From an uncultured Pseudomonadales bacterium (GTDB taxonomy: Bacteria; Pseudomonadota; Gammaproteobacteria; Pseudomonadales; Azotimanducaceae): a stretch of DNA of 64,000 bases. A program made the position numbers and the translations under genes. Below, one piece after another: positions 17,224-25,410 of the stretch (the stretch's first letter is position 1; every line of letters starts with the position of its first letter). The stretch covers positions 1,488,001 to 1,552,000 of the forward strand of contig OY282430.1 in assembly GCA_958296025.1 (NCBI GenBank), read 5' to 3'. Under the pieces are notes generated by a model. That model was not told the origin of the DNA. It was given only the letters and a program-made list of their open reading frames with translations, and ran no database searches.

Positions 17224-18843
17224 ATGACTGAGGTTCAGGCCGATGTCGTCATTGTCGGTTCCGGCGTCGCCGGGGCCTTGCTTGCCGAGCGGCTGGCCAA
17301 GGCCAACGTCCGCGTCGCCATCCTGGAGGCCGGCCCGCGTATCGACCGGGGCAAGGCTTTCCAGCGCTTCGTCAATGCGCCCATCAAGACGCCGGAAAGC
17401 CCCTATCCGCCAACCCAGGAGGCGGACCACCCGGTGGGCTACGACTTGGACCATTGGTATCGGCAATCCGGCCCCGACAAATTCAAGAGCACCTACATCA
17501 AGGCCGTGGGCGGCAGCACCTGGCATTGGCTGGGCACCTGCCTGCGCTTCCTGCCCAACGACTTCCGCCTGCAAAGCCTCTATGGGCGGGGGATGGATTG
17601 GCCCATCGGCTACGCCGAGCTTGAACCCTTCTACCAACAAGCGGAAACGGAGCTTGGGGTGGCTGGGGATTCGGAAGACGACTTAGGTTCGCCACGCTCC
17701 GGCGGCTTCCCCATGCCGCCAATCCCAACCACCTACCTGGACAAGGTTTTCGAGCGCTCCTTGGCCGGCACCCGCTATCAAGTGCGTCCCACCCCCCAGG
17801 CGCGCAACTCCGTCGCCCGTGAAGGCCGCCCGGCCTGCTGCGGCAGCGCCAGTTGCATTCCCATCTGCCCGGTCGGGGCGAAGTACGACGCCGCCGTTCA
17901 TGTGGCCAGGGCGGAGAAGCTAGGGGCGGCGCTGCATGAGCAGGCCACCGCCACGCATGTGGAAACGGATGCGGCCAATCGCATTGCCGGCATTCGCTTC
18001 CAACGGCCCGACCTAAGCGCAGGAGTGGCGCGAGGCCGCTTGTACGTCATCGCCGCCCACGCCTTGGAGACGCCCAGGCTGCTGCTGCATTCCCGCTCGG
18101 AGCGCAATCCGGATGGCGTCGCCAACGGCTCCGACCAAGTGGGGCGCAACTTGATGGACCATCCCGTGCAGCTAAGCTGGGCCTTGGCCGGCGAACCGGT
18201 GTGGCCCTATCGCGGGCCAATCTCCACATCCGGCATCGAAAACCTCAGAGACGGCTCGGAGCGCCGCGACCGCGCCGCCCTACGCATCCAAATCTCCAAC
18301 GACGGCTGGAACTGGCCCACCGGCGGCGCCCTATCCTTGGGCCGCGCCCTCGCCGATGCGGGCCTGCGCGGATCAGCTCTGCGCGACGCCGCGGCCGACC
18401 AAGCCTCCAAGCATGTGCAACTGGCGTCCATGATTGAACAGTTGCCCTCCTCCGCCAACCGGGTGGTTTTAGACGGCAAAGAGCGAGACCTGTACGGAGT
18501 GCCGCTGCCGCGCATCCACTACGACATTGGCGACTATGCGAGGAACGGGCTTGCCGCCGCCCGCGGTGTCCACAACGAGGTGTTCGGCAAGCTGGCCGCC
18601 ACGGCCATACAGCACAAGGAGGACTTCAAGGGAGCGGAGCACATCATCGGCACCTGCCGCATGGGGCTGAACCCGGCCCAATCCGTGGTCGATGGACGCC
18701 TGCGCAGCCACGACCACGCCAACCTCTACCTAACCGGCTCGGCCGTGTTTCCCACCTCCGGCACCGCCAACCCCACCCTCACCATCGCCGCCCTGAGCCT
18801 GCGCTTGGCGGAGGAATTAACGGGGGCTTTGCAGCTGACCTAG
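17224..18843 (+). CDS. GMC family dehydrogenase large subunit with 3Fe-4S motif
   Basis: A 539-residue catalytic subunit. The FAD-binding motif VIVGSGVAGALLAERLA is at the N-terminus, and the C-terminus has GTCRMG, SAVFPTSGTANPTLTIAAL and the usual active-site region. In the middle, CCGSASCIPIC reproduces the CCx4Cx3C pattern that binds a 3Fe-4S cluster in FAD-glucose dehydrogenase alpha subunits. The protein has no signal peptide and is expected to be exported together with the Tat-bearing small subunit encoded just upstream. The usual multihaem cytochrome c subunit is missing, so electrons must leave by another carrier or by an unlinked gene. The start is the ATG at 17224; an upstream in-frame start at 17188 is less likely. 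Confidence 0.9.
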   Translation: MTEVQADVVIVGSGVAGALLAERLAKANVRVAILEAGPRIDRGKAFQRFVNAPIKTPESPYPPTQEADHPVGYDLDHWYRQSGPDKFKSTYIKAVGGSTWHWLGTCLRFLPNDFRLQSLYGRGMDWPIGYAELEPFYQQAETELGVAGDSEDDLGSPRSGGFPMPPIPTTYLDKVFERSLAGTRYQVRPTPQARNSVAREGRPACCGSASCIPICPVGAKYDAAVHVARAEKLGAALHEQATATHVETDAANRIAGIRFQRPDLSAGVARGRLYVIAAHALETPRLLLHSRSERNPDGVANGSDQVGRNLMDHPVQLSWALAGEPVWPYRGPISTSGIENLRDGSERRDRAALRIQISNDGWNWPTGGALSLGRALADAGLRGSALRDAAADQASKHVQLASMIEQLPSSANRVVLDGKERDLYGVPLPRIHYDIGDYARNGLAAARGVHNEVFGKLAATAIQHKEDFKGAEHIIGTCRMGLNPAQSVVDGRLRSHDHANLYLTGSAVFPTSGTANPTLTIAALSLRLAEELTGALQLT

Positions 18844-18922
18844 AGGAAGTGCTTTTGACCCCGGTCCTTCGCTTGGAGAGCCAACATGCGCGACCCTTGC
18901 GAGTCGTCGCATACCACCTCTT

Positions 18923-19939
18923 TCAATTCCGATTCTTCGCTTGCAGCGCTGGCAGGATTACGCGCCCGTAGGCGTCCAGAGTTTCCTCCTTGGCGTCGTG
19001 CATGAGGTAGATGGCGAACTGGTCTGCGCCTAGTGCAAGCAGCGTTCTGAGCTTGGCGATGTGCTCCGCGGCTGGGCCAAGCAGGCAGAAGCGGTCAACG
19101 ATTTCATCCGGCACAAAGTCCGTGGAGGGGTTGCCGGCCCGGCCATGGTGGGCGTAGTCGTAGCCTTCCCGCTGCTTGATGTAGTCCGTCAACGCCTCCG
19201 GCGCACGCCCGGACCCCGCCCCATAGCGCTTGACGATATCCGCCACATGGTTGCCCACCATGCCGCCGAACCAGCGCAGTTGCTCACGCTGATGGGCAAG
19301 GTCGGCACCCACATAGGCGGGCGCCGCTACGCAGGTGGCAACGCCGTTCGGTTCGCGGCCCTGCGCAGCGGCGGCCTGCCTCACGGCGTCCAGAGTCCAT
19401 TCGAGAATCTGCGGGTCGGCCAACTGCAGAATGAATCCGTCCGCATGGCGGCCGATGCAGTCCAGCGCCCGGGGCCCGTATCCGGCCCCCCACATGGGCA
19501 GGTCCCAACCCCGCTCCAGCCACGGGAAGCGGATCTCCTTGCCTTGGTAATCGACGGTTTCCCCCGCCACCAAGCCCTTGACGACGCGCATGGCCTCCGC
19601 CATCTCCGCCAAGGTGCGGGGCTTGCGGCCGACGTAGCGCAAGGCCGAGTCCCCCCGACCCATGCCGCAGATGGTTCGCGGCCCGTACTGGTCGTTCAAG
19701 GTGGCGAAGGTGGAGGCGAGCACGGTCCAGTCCCGACTGCCCGGATTGGTGACCATAGGCCCGACGACGACCCTTTCCGTCTCCGCCAGAATTCGGGAAA
19801 GGACCACGAACGGCTCCTGCCAGAGCACTGGCGAATCAAACACCCACACATGGCTGAAGCCGTTCGCCTCGGCCCGCTTGGCCAGTTCCACCACAGCGCG
19901 GACCGGGGGATTGGTCTGCAGGACAACGCCAAAGTCCAT
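18923..19939 (-). CDS. LLM class flavin-dependent oxidoreductase (TIGR03842-type)
   Basis: A 338-residue luciferase-like monooxygenase-fold enzyme. Start DFGVVLQTNPPVRAVVELAKRAE, then GFSHVWVFDSPVLWQEPF, GPMVTNPGSRDWTVLAS and GMGRGDSALRYVGRKP match the CPS_4043/TIGR03842 group, which as I recall occurs near hydantoinase or dihydropyrimidinase genes. It is annotated as F420-dependent, but FMN is equally possible in a proteobacterium. An AGGAGG lies just before two adjacent ATGs (19942 and 19939); the second has the better spacing. An operator-like box (20006-20034) lies between this gene and the RutR-like regulator gene upstream on the same strand. A role in pyrimidine breakdown is inferred. 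Confidence 0.85.
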   Translation of the reverse strand: MDFGVVLQTNPPVRAVVELAKRAEANGFSHVWVFDSPVLWQEPFVVLSRILAETERVVVGPMVTNPGSRDWTVLASTFATLNDQYGPRTICGMGRGDSALRYVGRKPRTLAEMAEAMRVVKGLVAGETVDYQGKEIRFPWLERGWDLPMWGAGYGPRALDCIGRHADGFILQLADPQILEWTLDAVRQAAAAQGREPNGVATCVAAPAYVGADLAHQREQLRWFGGMVGNHVADIVKRYGAGSGRAPEALTDYIKQREGYDYAHHGRAGNPSTDFVPDEIVDRFCLLGPAAEHIAKLRTLLALGADQFAIYLMHDAKEETLDAYGRVILPALQAKNRN

Positions 19940-20005
19940 CATCGCCGCCTCCTCGGCAGATGCCGCCTGCGCAGCGCCGCCGCAAGCAGCGCCCAAGCAG
20001 TTTTT

Positions 20006-20034
20006 CCGACAAAATAGTTTGACGATAATGTCAG
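20006..20034. promoter_or_regulatory. RutR-box-like operator A
   Basis: This site contains TTGACGATAATGTCAG (20019-20034), with TGAC and GTCA arms six bases apart, preceded by the half-site GACAAAAT. The 29-base stretch matches site B (reverse strand) at 23 of 29 positions and site C at 21 of 29. The arms and spacing resemble the E. coli RutR box TTGACCAnnTGGTCAA. It sits upstream of the LLM oxidoreductase gene. Confidence 0.7.
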
Positions 20035-20148
20035 CAAAATGTACATTGGGCAACTAACGCTGTGCCTAGGCCGTTTCTTGGACGCCGCGGTAGGAGTGCG
20101 GCGCGGCGAACGCAGGGCGCACTGAACTGCAAGCCAATGCCGGTGGCG

Positions 20149-20766
20149 TCAGCTGGTGAGGCCGGAGCCTTTGAGAACGATATGAGTCACCGTCTCCACG
20201 CCTGTTGCAAACTGCGCCGCCGTCAACCGCTTGACGCCGAGGATGCTCTTGATCTGCTGCTCAAAGTCGGCGTAGTACTGGGTGGCGCCCCAAAGCAGGA
20301 AGAAGAAATGGCGTGGGTCCATGGCGTCCATTTTGCCCTCGTCCATCCACTGGCGGACCACCGCGCATTTTTCGTCCGTCAACGCCTTGATTTCGTCGTT
20401 TTCCTCCTTGGTCAGCATGTCCGAGCCGCGAATCACCTCCTTGGCGAAGATTTTGGAGGCCACGGGATGCTTGCGGGAATATTCAATCTTTATCTGGATG
20501 TAGTCGGCGATGGCATCTTGCGGTTCGCGGTCCGGGGTGATCTCCTCGAACGCCTTGATCCACTCGTTGCGCAGCTCGGTGATGATGCGCCGGTAGATCT
20601 GGCGCTTGGAGGAAAAGTAGTAGTACAGGTTCGGCCTCGGCAAGCGGGCCGCCCGGGCGATGTCGTCCATGCGGGTGCCGTGAAAGCCGCGGGTGGCGAG
20701 CAGTCTCTCCGTGGCGCGGAGAATCCTCGCCTCCTTCTTGTCGCGCGCCTTCAGTGTGCGGGGCAT
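20149..20766 (-). CDS. TetR family regulator, RutR-like
   Basis: A 205-residue TetR protein. The N-terminal helix-turn-helix runs through ILRATERLLATRGFHGTRMDDIARAARLPRPNLYYYFSSKRQIY. The C-terminal domain has the RutR-type features ADYIQIKIEYSRKHPVASKIFAKE, DEKCAVVRQWM and HFFFLLWGATQYYADFEQQI. RutR senses uracil/thymine and controls pyrimidine use. A uracil-related role here is supported by the hydantoinase, ureidopropionase and NCS1 genes nearby and by three RutR-box-like sites. Start at 20766 follows GGGAGG. The gene is divergent from uracil-DNA glycosylase with a 122-nt gap and upstream of the LLM gene. Confidence 0.88.
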   Translation of the reverse strand: MPRTLKARDKKEARILRATERLLATRGFHGTRMDDIARAARLPRPNLYYYFSSKRQIYRRIITELRNEWIKAFEEITPDREPQDAIADYIQIKIEYSRKHPVASKIFAKEVIRGSDMLTKEENDEIKALTDEKCAVVRQWMDEGKMDAMDPRHFFFLLWGATQYYADFEQQIKSILGVKRLTAAQFATGVETVTHIVLKGSGLTS

Positions 20767-20888
20767 GGGCGCCACCTCCCTGTCTTGGCGTTCTTCCTTG
20801 GCGCATGGGCGGGCCTTGCGCCAGCCGATGCACGGGCAACGGCCATTATACCCGCCGCGCCAAGGCGCCACCCATTCGGAGGGAGCTG

Positions 20889-21749
20889 ATGGCAACGTCC
20901 TTAAGGGAGGCGCTGCGGGAAATGCTTTCGGGTTGGCAGGCAGACTTAGACCCTGAGTGGCGCAAGGTGCTGGATGGCGTCCAATTGGCGTTTGACGCGG
21001 TGGACGAAGGGCTCGAACTACATCCTTGGGAGCCGATCTTTCCATCACGGCGGCGTTTCCCCCTACCGGGAGCGCCTGCCGAGGGGCACGTCTTGCGCGC
21101 CTTTGACGACCTCAATCCAAATGATGTGCGTTGCGTCCTGGTCGGCCAGGACCCTTACCCGAACATCGCGTTCAGCACCGGACGGGCCTTTGAAACCGGT
21201 GAGCACCGCCATTGGCGGGAAATCGGCCACATGCGCTCTTGCAGCATGCGCAGCCTCATCCAAAGCCTGTACGCCTTTCGTTCAGGCCAGCAGGACCACG
21301 CTAAGGAAACAGAGGGCTGGGCGGCAACCATCGGGGCCATTCAGGCGGCCGGCACCGGCTTCCAGAGGCCGCAGCAGCTGGCCCAACACTGGGTGGATCA
21401 AGGCGTGCTGCTGCTCAACGCCAGCCTCACCCTCAGCCGCTTCGCTGTGGAAGGGGACCCGCACCAAACCAGCGGCCATCTGCCGCTCTGGCGGCCCTTG
21501 ATGGCGCACCTCATCCAGCACTTCGCCGAACGTGGCCGCCAGCCCGTGACGTTCATGCTGTTCGGCGAGGCGGCGCGACAGGCCGCTGCCGCCAGCGGCG
21601 TTGTCGAGTTCGGCGAAATCGACCGCCATCCCTTGTTCGTCGCCTCCCCACACCCCGCTGCGGGCAACGACTTTCTGCACTGCCCCAACCCCTTCATTCG
21701 CTGCAACGAAAAGCTGCTGGCGCTGCGGGCGCGGCCCATTCATTGGTAA
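20889..21749 (+). CDS. Uracil-DNA glycosylase
   Basis: A 286-residue UDG-superfamily enzyme. The water-activating motif is VGQDPYPNIAFSTGRAF, and the DNA-intercalating motif is ASPHPAAGNDF near the C-terminus. LLLNASLTL is the conserved strand between them. It removes uracil from DNA as the first step of base excision repair. It is longer than the roughly 225 residues of E. coli Ung because of N-terminal and central extensions. The ATG at 20889 is chosen because GGAGGGAGCTG precedes it. It is divergent from the RutR-like gene. Confidence 0.88.
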   Translation: MATSLREALREMLSGWQADLDPEWRKVLDGVQLAFDAVDEGLELHPWEPIFPSRRRFPLPGAPAEGHVLRAFDDLNPNDVRCVLVGQDPYPNIAFSTGRAFETGEHRHWREIGHMRSCSMRSLIQSLYAFRSGQQDHAKETEGWAATIGAIQAAGTGFQRPQQLAQHWVDQGVLLLNASLTLSRFAVEGDPHQTSGHLPLWRPLMAHLIQHFAERGRQPVTFMLFGEAARQAAAASGVVEFGEIDRHPLFVASPHPAAGNDFLHCPNPFIRCNEKLLALRARPIHW

Positions 21750-21765
21750 CGGAGGGCGAGCCAAG

Positions 21766-23397
21766 GTGAACCAGGAATATGACTACATCGTGGTTGGCGC
21801 GGGGTCCGCCGGCTGCGTGCTCGCCAACCGGCTCTCCGCAAACCCGGAAAACCGGGTGCTGCTGCTGGAAGCCGGCAGCCGCGACAGCAACTACCTGTTT
21901 CGCCTGCCGATGCTGATGGGCAAGCTGATGCACTCCGGAATCTACAACTGGAAGTACCACACCGAGCCGGAAGCGCAACTTGCCGGCCGACAGGTTTACT
22001 GGCCCCGAGGCAAGGTGCTCGGCGGTAGCTCGACCATCAACGGCATGATCTATGTGCGCGGCAACCCCGCGGACTATGACGGCTGGGAGCAGGCCGGGCT
22101 GCCGGGCTGGTCCTACGAGAAGGTGCTGCCGCTGTTCAAGCGTTCGGAGGCCCACATCGACCGGGCCGATCAGTTTCATGGACGGACGGGGGAGCTCACC
22201 GTGCGCCGGGCCACCGGCAACAACGCCATGTTCGACGCCTACGTCGAGGCCGGCCAGCAGGCCGGCCACGCCTTCACCGACGACTTCAACGGCGAGCGCC
22301 AGGAGGGGTTCGGCCGCTACGACTTCACCATCCGCAACGGCAAGAGGTGCAGCGCCGCCACCGCCTTTCTCGTCCCCGCCAAGGCCCGCCCCAACCTGAG
22401 CGTGGTGACCCAGGCGCTGGCGCATCGGGTGGTGCTGGAAGGGGTTCGGGCCGTTGGCGTGGAGTATCGGGTCGGCCGCCGCCTAACCACCGCCATAGCC
22501 GCCAAGGAGGTGCTGCTCGCCGCCGGCGTGGTTAACTCCCCGCAGTTGCTCATGTTGTCGGGCATAGGCGATGGCGAGCATCTCGGCCAGCACGGCATTC
22601 CGGTGGCGCATCACCTGCCCGGCGTCGGCAGCAACGTGCAGGACCATGTGGACTGCTGCCTCGTGCATGAGTGCAAGCAACCCGTGTCACTGCATGAAAA
22701 CCTGCGCATCGACAAGATGACGCTGGGCGTTCTGCAGGCGGCGGCCTTCGGAACGGGCTTCGTCACCACCTTTCCATACGAAGCCGGCTCGTTCATGCGG
22801 TCCGCCGCCGACCTCGAGGTGCCCGACATCCAAACCCACTTCATGCCGGCTACCGAAGAGACCGCAAACCTGCATTGGTCGCTGCTTTCCTTCGGAAGGC
22901 GGAAGGACGTCGCCAAGAACCACGGCACCACCATCCGCATCGGCCCGGTCAAGCCGAAAAGTCGCGGACGCATCGCCCTGCGCTCCAGCAATCCAGAGGA
23001 TCCGCCCCTGATCTACGCCAACTACTTGGCGGATCAGCGGGATGTGAACACAGTTGTGGCGGGCGTGCATCTTATGCGCAACGTCATGGCCAGCAAGGCG
23101 TTCCAGAGCATCCTAGGGCGGGAGCTGTCGCCTGGCCCGGAGGTTCGAACCGATGCGCAAATTGCCAAATGGCTCATCGACGACGCCATGACCACCTTGC
23201 ACCCAGTGGGCTCCTGCAAGATGGGAGTGGATTCCGAAGCCGTGGTTGACGCCCAACTGCGGGTTCATGGCATCGCCGGCCTGCGGGTGGTGGATGCTTC
23301 CATCATGCCGGAGATCACCCGCGGCAACACCAACGCGCCGGCCATCATGATCGCGGAGAAGGCCAGCGACCTCATTCTTAACCCATCCACAGCCTAA
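21766..23397 (+). CDS. GMC family FAD-dependent oxidoreductase
   Basis: A 543-residue GMC enzyme with VGAGSAGCVLANRLSA at the N-terminus, GKVLGGSSTINGMIYVRG (signature 1), GVVNSPQLLMLSGIG (signature 2), catalytic HPVGSCKMG and RGNTNAPAIMIAEKA. There is no signal peptide. The start is GTG at 21766 preceded by GGAGGG; the frame extends further upstream over the uracil glycosylase gene without support. It lies 16 bases after that gene and 12 bases before a NIPSNAP gene, so the three can be one transcript. Alcohol substrate unknown; it is similar to but clearly distinct from the GMC gene at 14783. Confidence 0.9.
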   Translation: MNQEYDYIVVGAGSAGCVLANRLSANPENRVLLLEAGSRDSNYLFRLPMLMGKLMHSGIYNWKYHTEPEAQLAGRQVYWPRGKVLGGSSTINGMIYVRGNPADYDGWEQAGLPGWSYEKVLPLFKRSEAHIDRADQFHGRTGELTVRRATGNNAMFDAYVEAGQQAGHAFTDDFNGERQEGFGRYDFTIRNGKRCSAATAFLVPAKARPNLSVVTQALAHRVVLEGVRAVGVEYRVGRRLTTAIAAKEVLLAAGVVNSPQLLMLSGIGDGEHLGQHGIPVAHHLPGVGSNVQDHVDCCLVHECKQPVSLHENLRIDKMTLGVLQAAAFGTGFVTTFPYEAGSFMRSAADLEVPDIQTHFMPATEETANLHWSLLSFGRRKDVAKNHGTTIRIGPVKPKSRGRIALRSSNPEDPPLIYANYLADQRDVNTVVAGVHLMRNVMASKAFQSILGRELSPGPEVRTDAQIAKWLIDDAMTTLHPVGSCKMGVDSEAVVDAQLRVHGIAGLRVVDASIMPEITRGNTNAPAIMIAEKASDLILNPSTA

Positions 23398-23409
23398 GGA
23401 GGCAGCACA

Positions 23410-23730
23410 ATGATCGTGGACCACCGCACCTACACCTTTCGTCCGGGAACGATGCAAAAGTGGTTGCAGAAGTATGAGGCGGACGGCCTGCCGATTCAGA
23501 AAAAATACCTAGGTGAATTTCTCGGCATGTTCACCACGGAAATCGGCAACCTGCACCAAGTGGTGTTTATGTGGGGCTACGCAAGCCTAGGGGACCGCGA
23601 GGCCCGCCGCGCCAACATGGAGGCCGACCCTGGCTGGGGGAAGTTCATCCAGGAAATTTGGGACTTGGGCGCCATCGTCGAGCAGAACATCAAGATGCTG
23701 CGCCCGGTTTCCTTTTCGCCGATGCGCTAG
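23410..23730 (+). CDS. NIPSNAP family protein
   Basis: A 106-residue protein with the single ferredoxin-like NIPSNAP domain: IVDHRTYTFRPGTMQKWLQKYE, a GEFLGMFTTEIG turn, VVFMWGYASLGDREARRANM and a C-terminal EQNIKMLRP. The AAGGAGG ribosome site is strong. No catalytic reaction is established for this family; in bacteria it often accompanies dehydrogenases of organic-acid or sterol catabolism. It likely forms an operon with the GMC gene 12 bases upstream. Confidence 0.88.
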   Translation: MIVDHRTYTFRPGTMQKWLQKYEADGLPIQKKYLGEFLGMFTTEIGNLHQVVFMWGYASLGDREARRANMEADPGWGKFIQEIWDLGAIVEQNIKMLRPVSFSPMR

Positions 23731-23736
23731 CGGCCT

Positions 23737-24873
23737 TTATCGGCTCGTCCCCCGGCGCACCAATCCAAGGATCATGTAGTACGCGATCATCACAAACAAA
23801 GCCGCGGCCCCATAGAGCCACAGAAACCCTTGACCGGACACTAAGTAGCCGGCGGCCACCGGACCCAACATGCTGCCGAACGCAAAGCAGGCCGTTATCA
23901 ATGAGGTGCCGCGTCCGCTGCTGTCTGACGCGGCTATTTCAGACACGAAGTAAGGCAAAGTAAACAGCCAGACGAAGAAGAATAACCCGACGGCTAGTGC
24001 GTAGCCGAAAAAACCCCAATTGAACACAAATACCAGCATCGACAGTAGATAGGCCGTCGCTGCGAACCGCAACGGCTTGCTCTTGCCGAAGCGCTCCGAG
24101 ACCGCGGCTGCGACGAGCGAGCCTAAGCCGCCCAAGAGCACCGCAACGGAAAGGGCAATGCTGACATAAGAACCTTCGTAGCCTGTGCGAACCCCGGCCC
24201 GCTCCGCAAAGGACCAAACCGCGCTCTGGCATACGGTGAAGACCAGCAGCGCTTGTAGTCCGATCCATGTTGGTCGGGAAATGCCCAAGTCCCCAAAGTT
24301 CAGGACCACCGGCGATGCTGAGACCGTTTTGGTGCTAGGCGACACGAACCGAGCGCAAGGCGACGCAATCAGGAGGACGGTGGCCAACGCCACCAATATT
24401 CCATCGAAACCAAAAGCCGGATACACGAATACCGGCAACAGGAGCAACAGCAGTGCGCCAAGCCCGACTTCGCCCCCCAACTTAATTCCAACCGCCCGGG
24501 TGGTGTCTTGAAACTCCCCCGCCAACACAAAGGAAAGCGTATATAGAACACCCAGGGCCAGTCCCGCAAGGAACAGCATCAAAGCAAATTCCGCAAACGA
24601 CCCCGACGCCAAACCCAGCAGAAGAATAAACGCAGCAACCCCAAAGGACCCGACTGTGAACACCCTCCTGTTGACCCGGTGCAGCCATAACACTGCGCTT
24701 GCCGAAGACAGGCCGAAACCGGCGAGATAGATCGTGCCAAGCCAGCCGGTTTGGCTGTCGCTCAGCGAATAGCTCTCCGCCGCCTTACCGAGAAACACCG
24801 GCAAAATGTTGAATATCATCGCGGCGGACGCACCTGTGCCCACAACCGCGATCAGCAACCTTCGGTTTTTCAT
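23737..24873 (-). CDS. MFS transporter
   Basis: A 378-residue major-facilitator protein with about 11-12 hydrophobic segments spread along its length (for example IAVVGTGASAAMIFNILPVFLG, GVAAFILLLGLASGSFAEFALMLFLAGLALGVLYTLSFVLAG, IALSVAVLLGGLGSLVAAAV, YALAVGLFFFVWLFTLPYFV). Substrate is unknown. The ATG at 24873 overlaps the stop of a truncated aldehyde dehydrogenase reading frame (TAATG), so it is coupled to that remnant and probably shares its operator-bearing promoter. Codon use is a little less GC-rich than neighbours. It converges on the NIPSNAP gene with a 6-base gap. Confidence 0.85.
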   Translation of the reverse strand: MKNRRLLIAVVGTGASAAMIFNILPVFLGKAAESYSLSDSQTGWLGTIYLAGFGLSSASAVLWLHRVNRRVFTVGSFGVAAFILLLGLASGSFAEFALMLFLAGLALGVLYTLSFVLAGEFQDTTRAVGIKLGGEVGLGALLLLLLPVFVYPAFGFDGILVALATVLLIASPCARFVSPSTKTVSASPVVLNFGDLGISRPTWIGLQALLVFTVCQSAVWSFAERAGVRTGYEGSYVSIALSVAVLLGGLGSLVAAAVSERFGKSKPLRFAATAYLLSMLVFVFNWGFFGYALAVGLFFFVWLFTLPYFVSEIAASDSSGRGTSLITACFAFGSMLGPVAAGYLVSGQGFLWLYGAAALFVMIAYYMILGLVRRGTSR

Positions 24874-25088
24874 TAAAGCAGGGCGCCATGCGTCGGCGGC
24901 GGAGTCGAGGCCCAAGCAGGAAAGGCCGTTTCCGCCGCCTCAGCGGCTTGGGCTAGGTCTTGCGCCGACGCCTTGCAGAAGACGCCGACCAAGTCACTGG
25001 TGTCCGCCGGATTGCGGTTTTCAAGGGTGCGGTTGGACTCCACCCACTCGCCGCCGACGTAGTTGCGGAACAGCGCTGCTCCGGCCAT
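24873..25088 (-). pseudogene. Truncated aldehyde dehydrogenase N-terminus
   Basis: This 71-codon frame encodes only the first part of an NAD(P)-dependent aldehyde dehydrogenase: FRNYVGGEWVES, NRNPADTSDLVGVF, a helix AQDLAQAAEAAETAFPAWASTPP, then a stop. The family is about 480 residues long and the catalytic Cys and Glu are absent. The frame ends exactly at the MFS start. A deletion has removed the rest, leaving the promoter/operator region and leader attached to the transporter gene. Confidence 0.75.
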
Positions 25089-25117
25089 GCTCGAAAAGCC
25101 CTTTCTGCGCAATATTT

Positions 25118-25146
25118 CTGACGATATTGTTGAACTATTTTGTCAG
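25118..25146. promoter_or_regulatory. RutR-box-like operator B (reverse orientation)
   Basis: On the reverse strand this reads CTGACAAAATAGTT followed by CAACAATATCGTCAG, matching operator A at 23 of 29 bases. A further TTGACA half-site lies next to it (about 25150-25155 on the reverse strand). It sits 30 bases upstream of the truncated aldehyde dehydrogenase ATG. Confidence 0.65.
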
Positions 25147-25337
25147 CACTGTCAACAACCATCCGTCAAGACGACGCCAGCGGATTTATGATCGAGGCAA
25201 TCGTGTAAAAATTATTTGTAAATCAACATGTTAAAATCCTATAGCCAGGCTGGAAATCACCTAAGGCAGGCTTCTAAAGGCCAATTGACAGAAAAATCCC
25301 CCCACATCCGAGTGGTTTCCTCCAAGCCAATTGAAAT

Positions 25338-25378
25338 TTGACAAAATTGATTGACAAAACTGTCAATTATCTATATAC
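25338..25378 (+). promoter_or_regulatory. RutR-box-like operator C overlapping a promoter
   Basis: TTGACAAAACTGTCAA (25351-25366) is a 16-base site with perfect six-base inverted arms, the same arm sequence and spacing type as E. coli RutR boxes. A second TTGACAAAAT lies 13 bases upstream. TTGACA at 25351 with TATATA at 25372 gives a plausible, slightly short-spaced promoter pointing right. A repressor bound here would cover the -35 region. In the uninterrupted sequence this promoter would be about 40 bases from the TonB receptor ATG; the insertion sequence now separates them. Confidence 0.68.
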
Positions 25379-25410
25379 GCTTGGTTCGTCTGTCATCCGC
25401 ATGGAGATAT

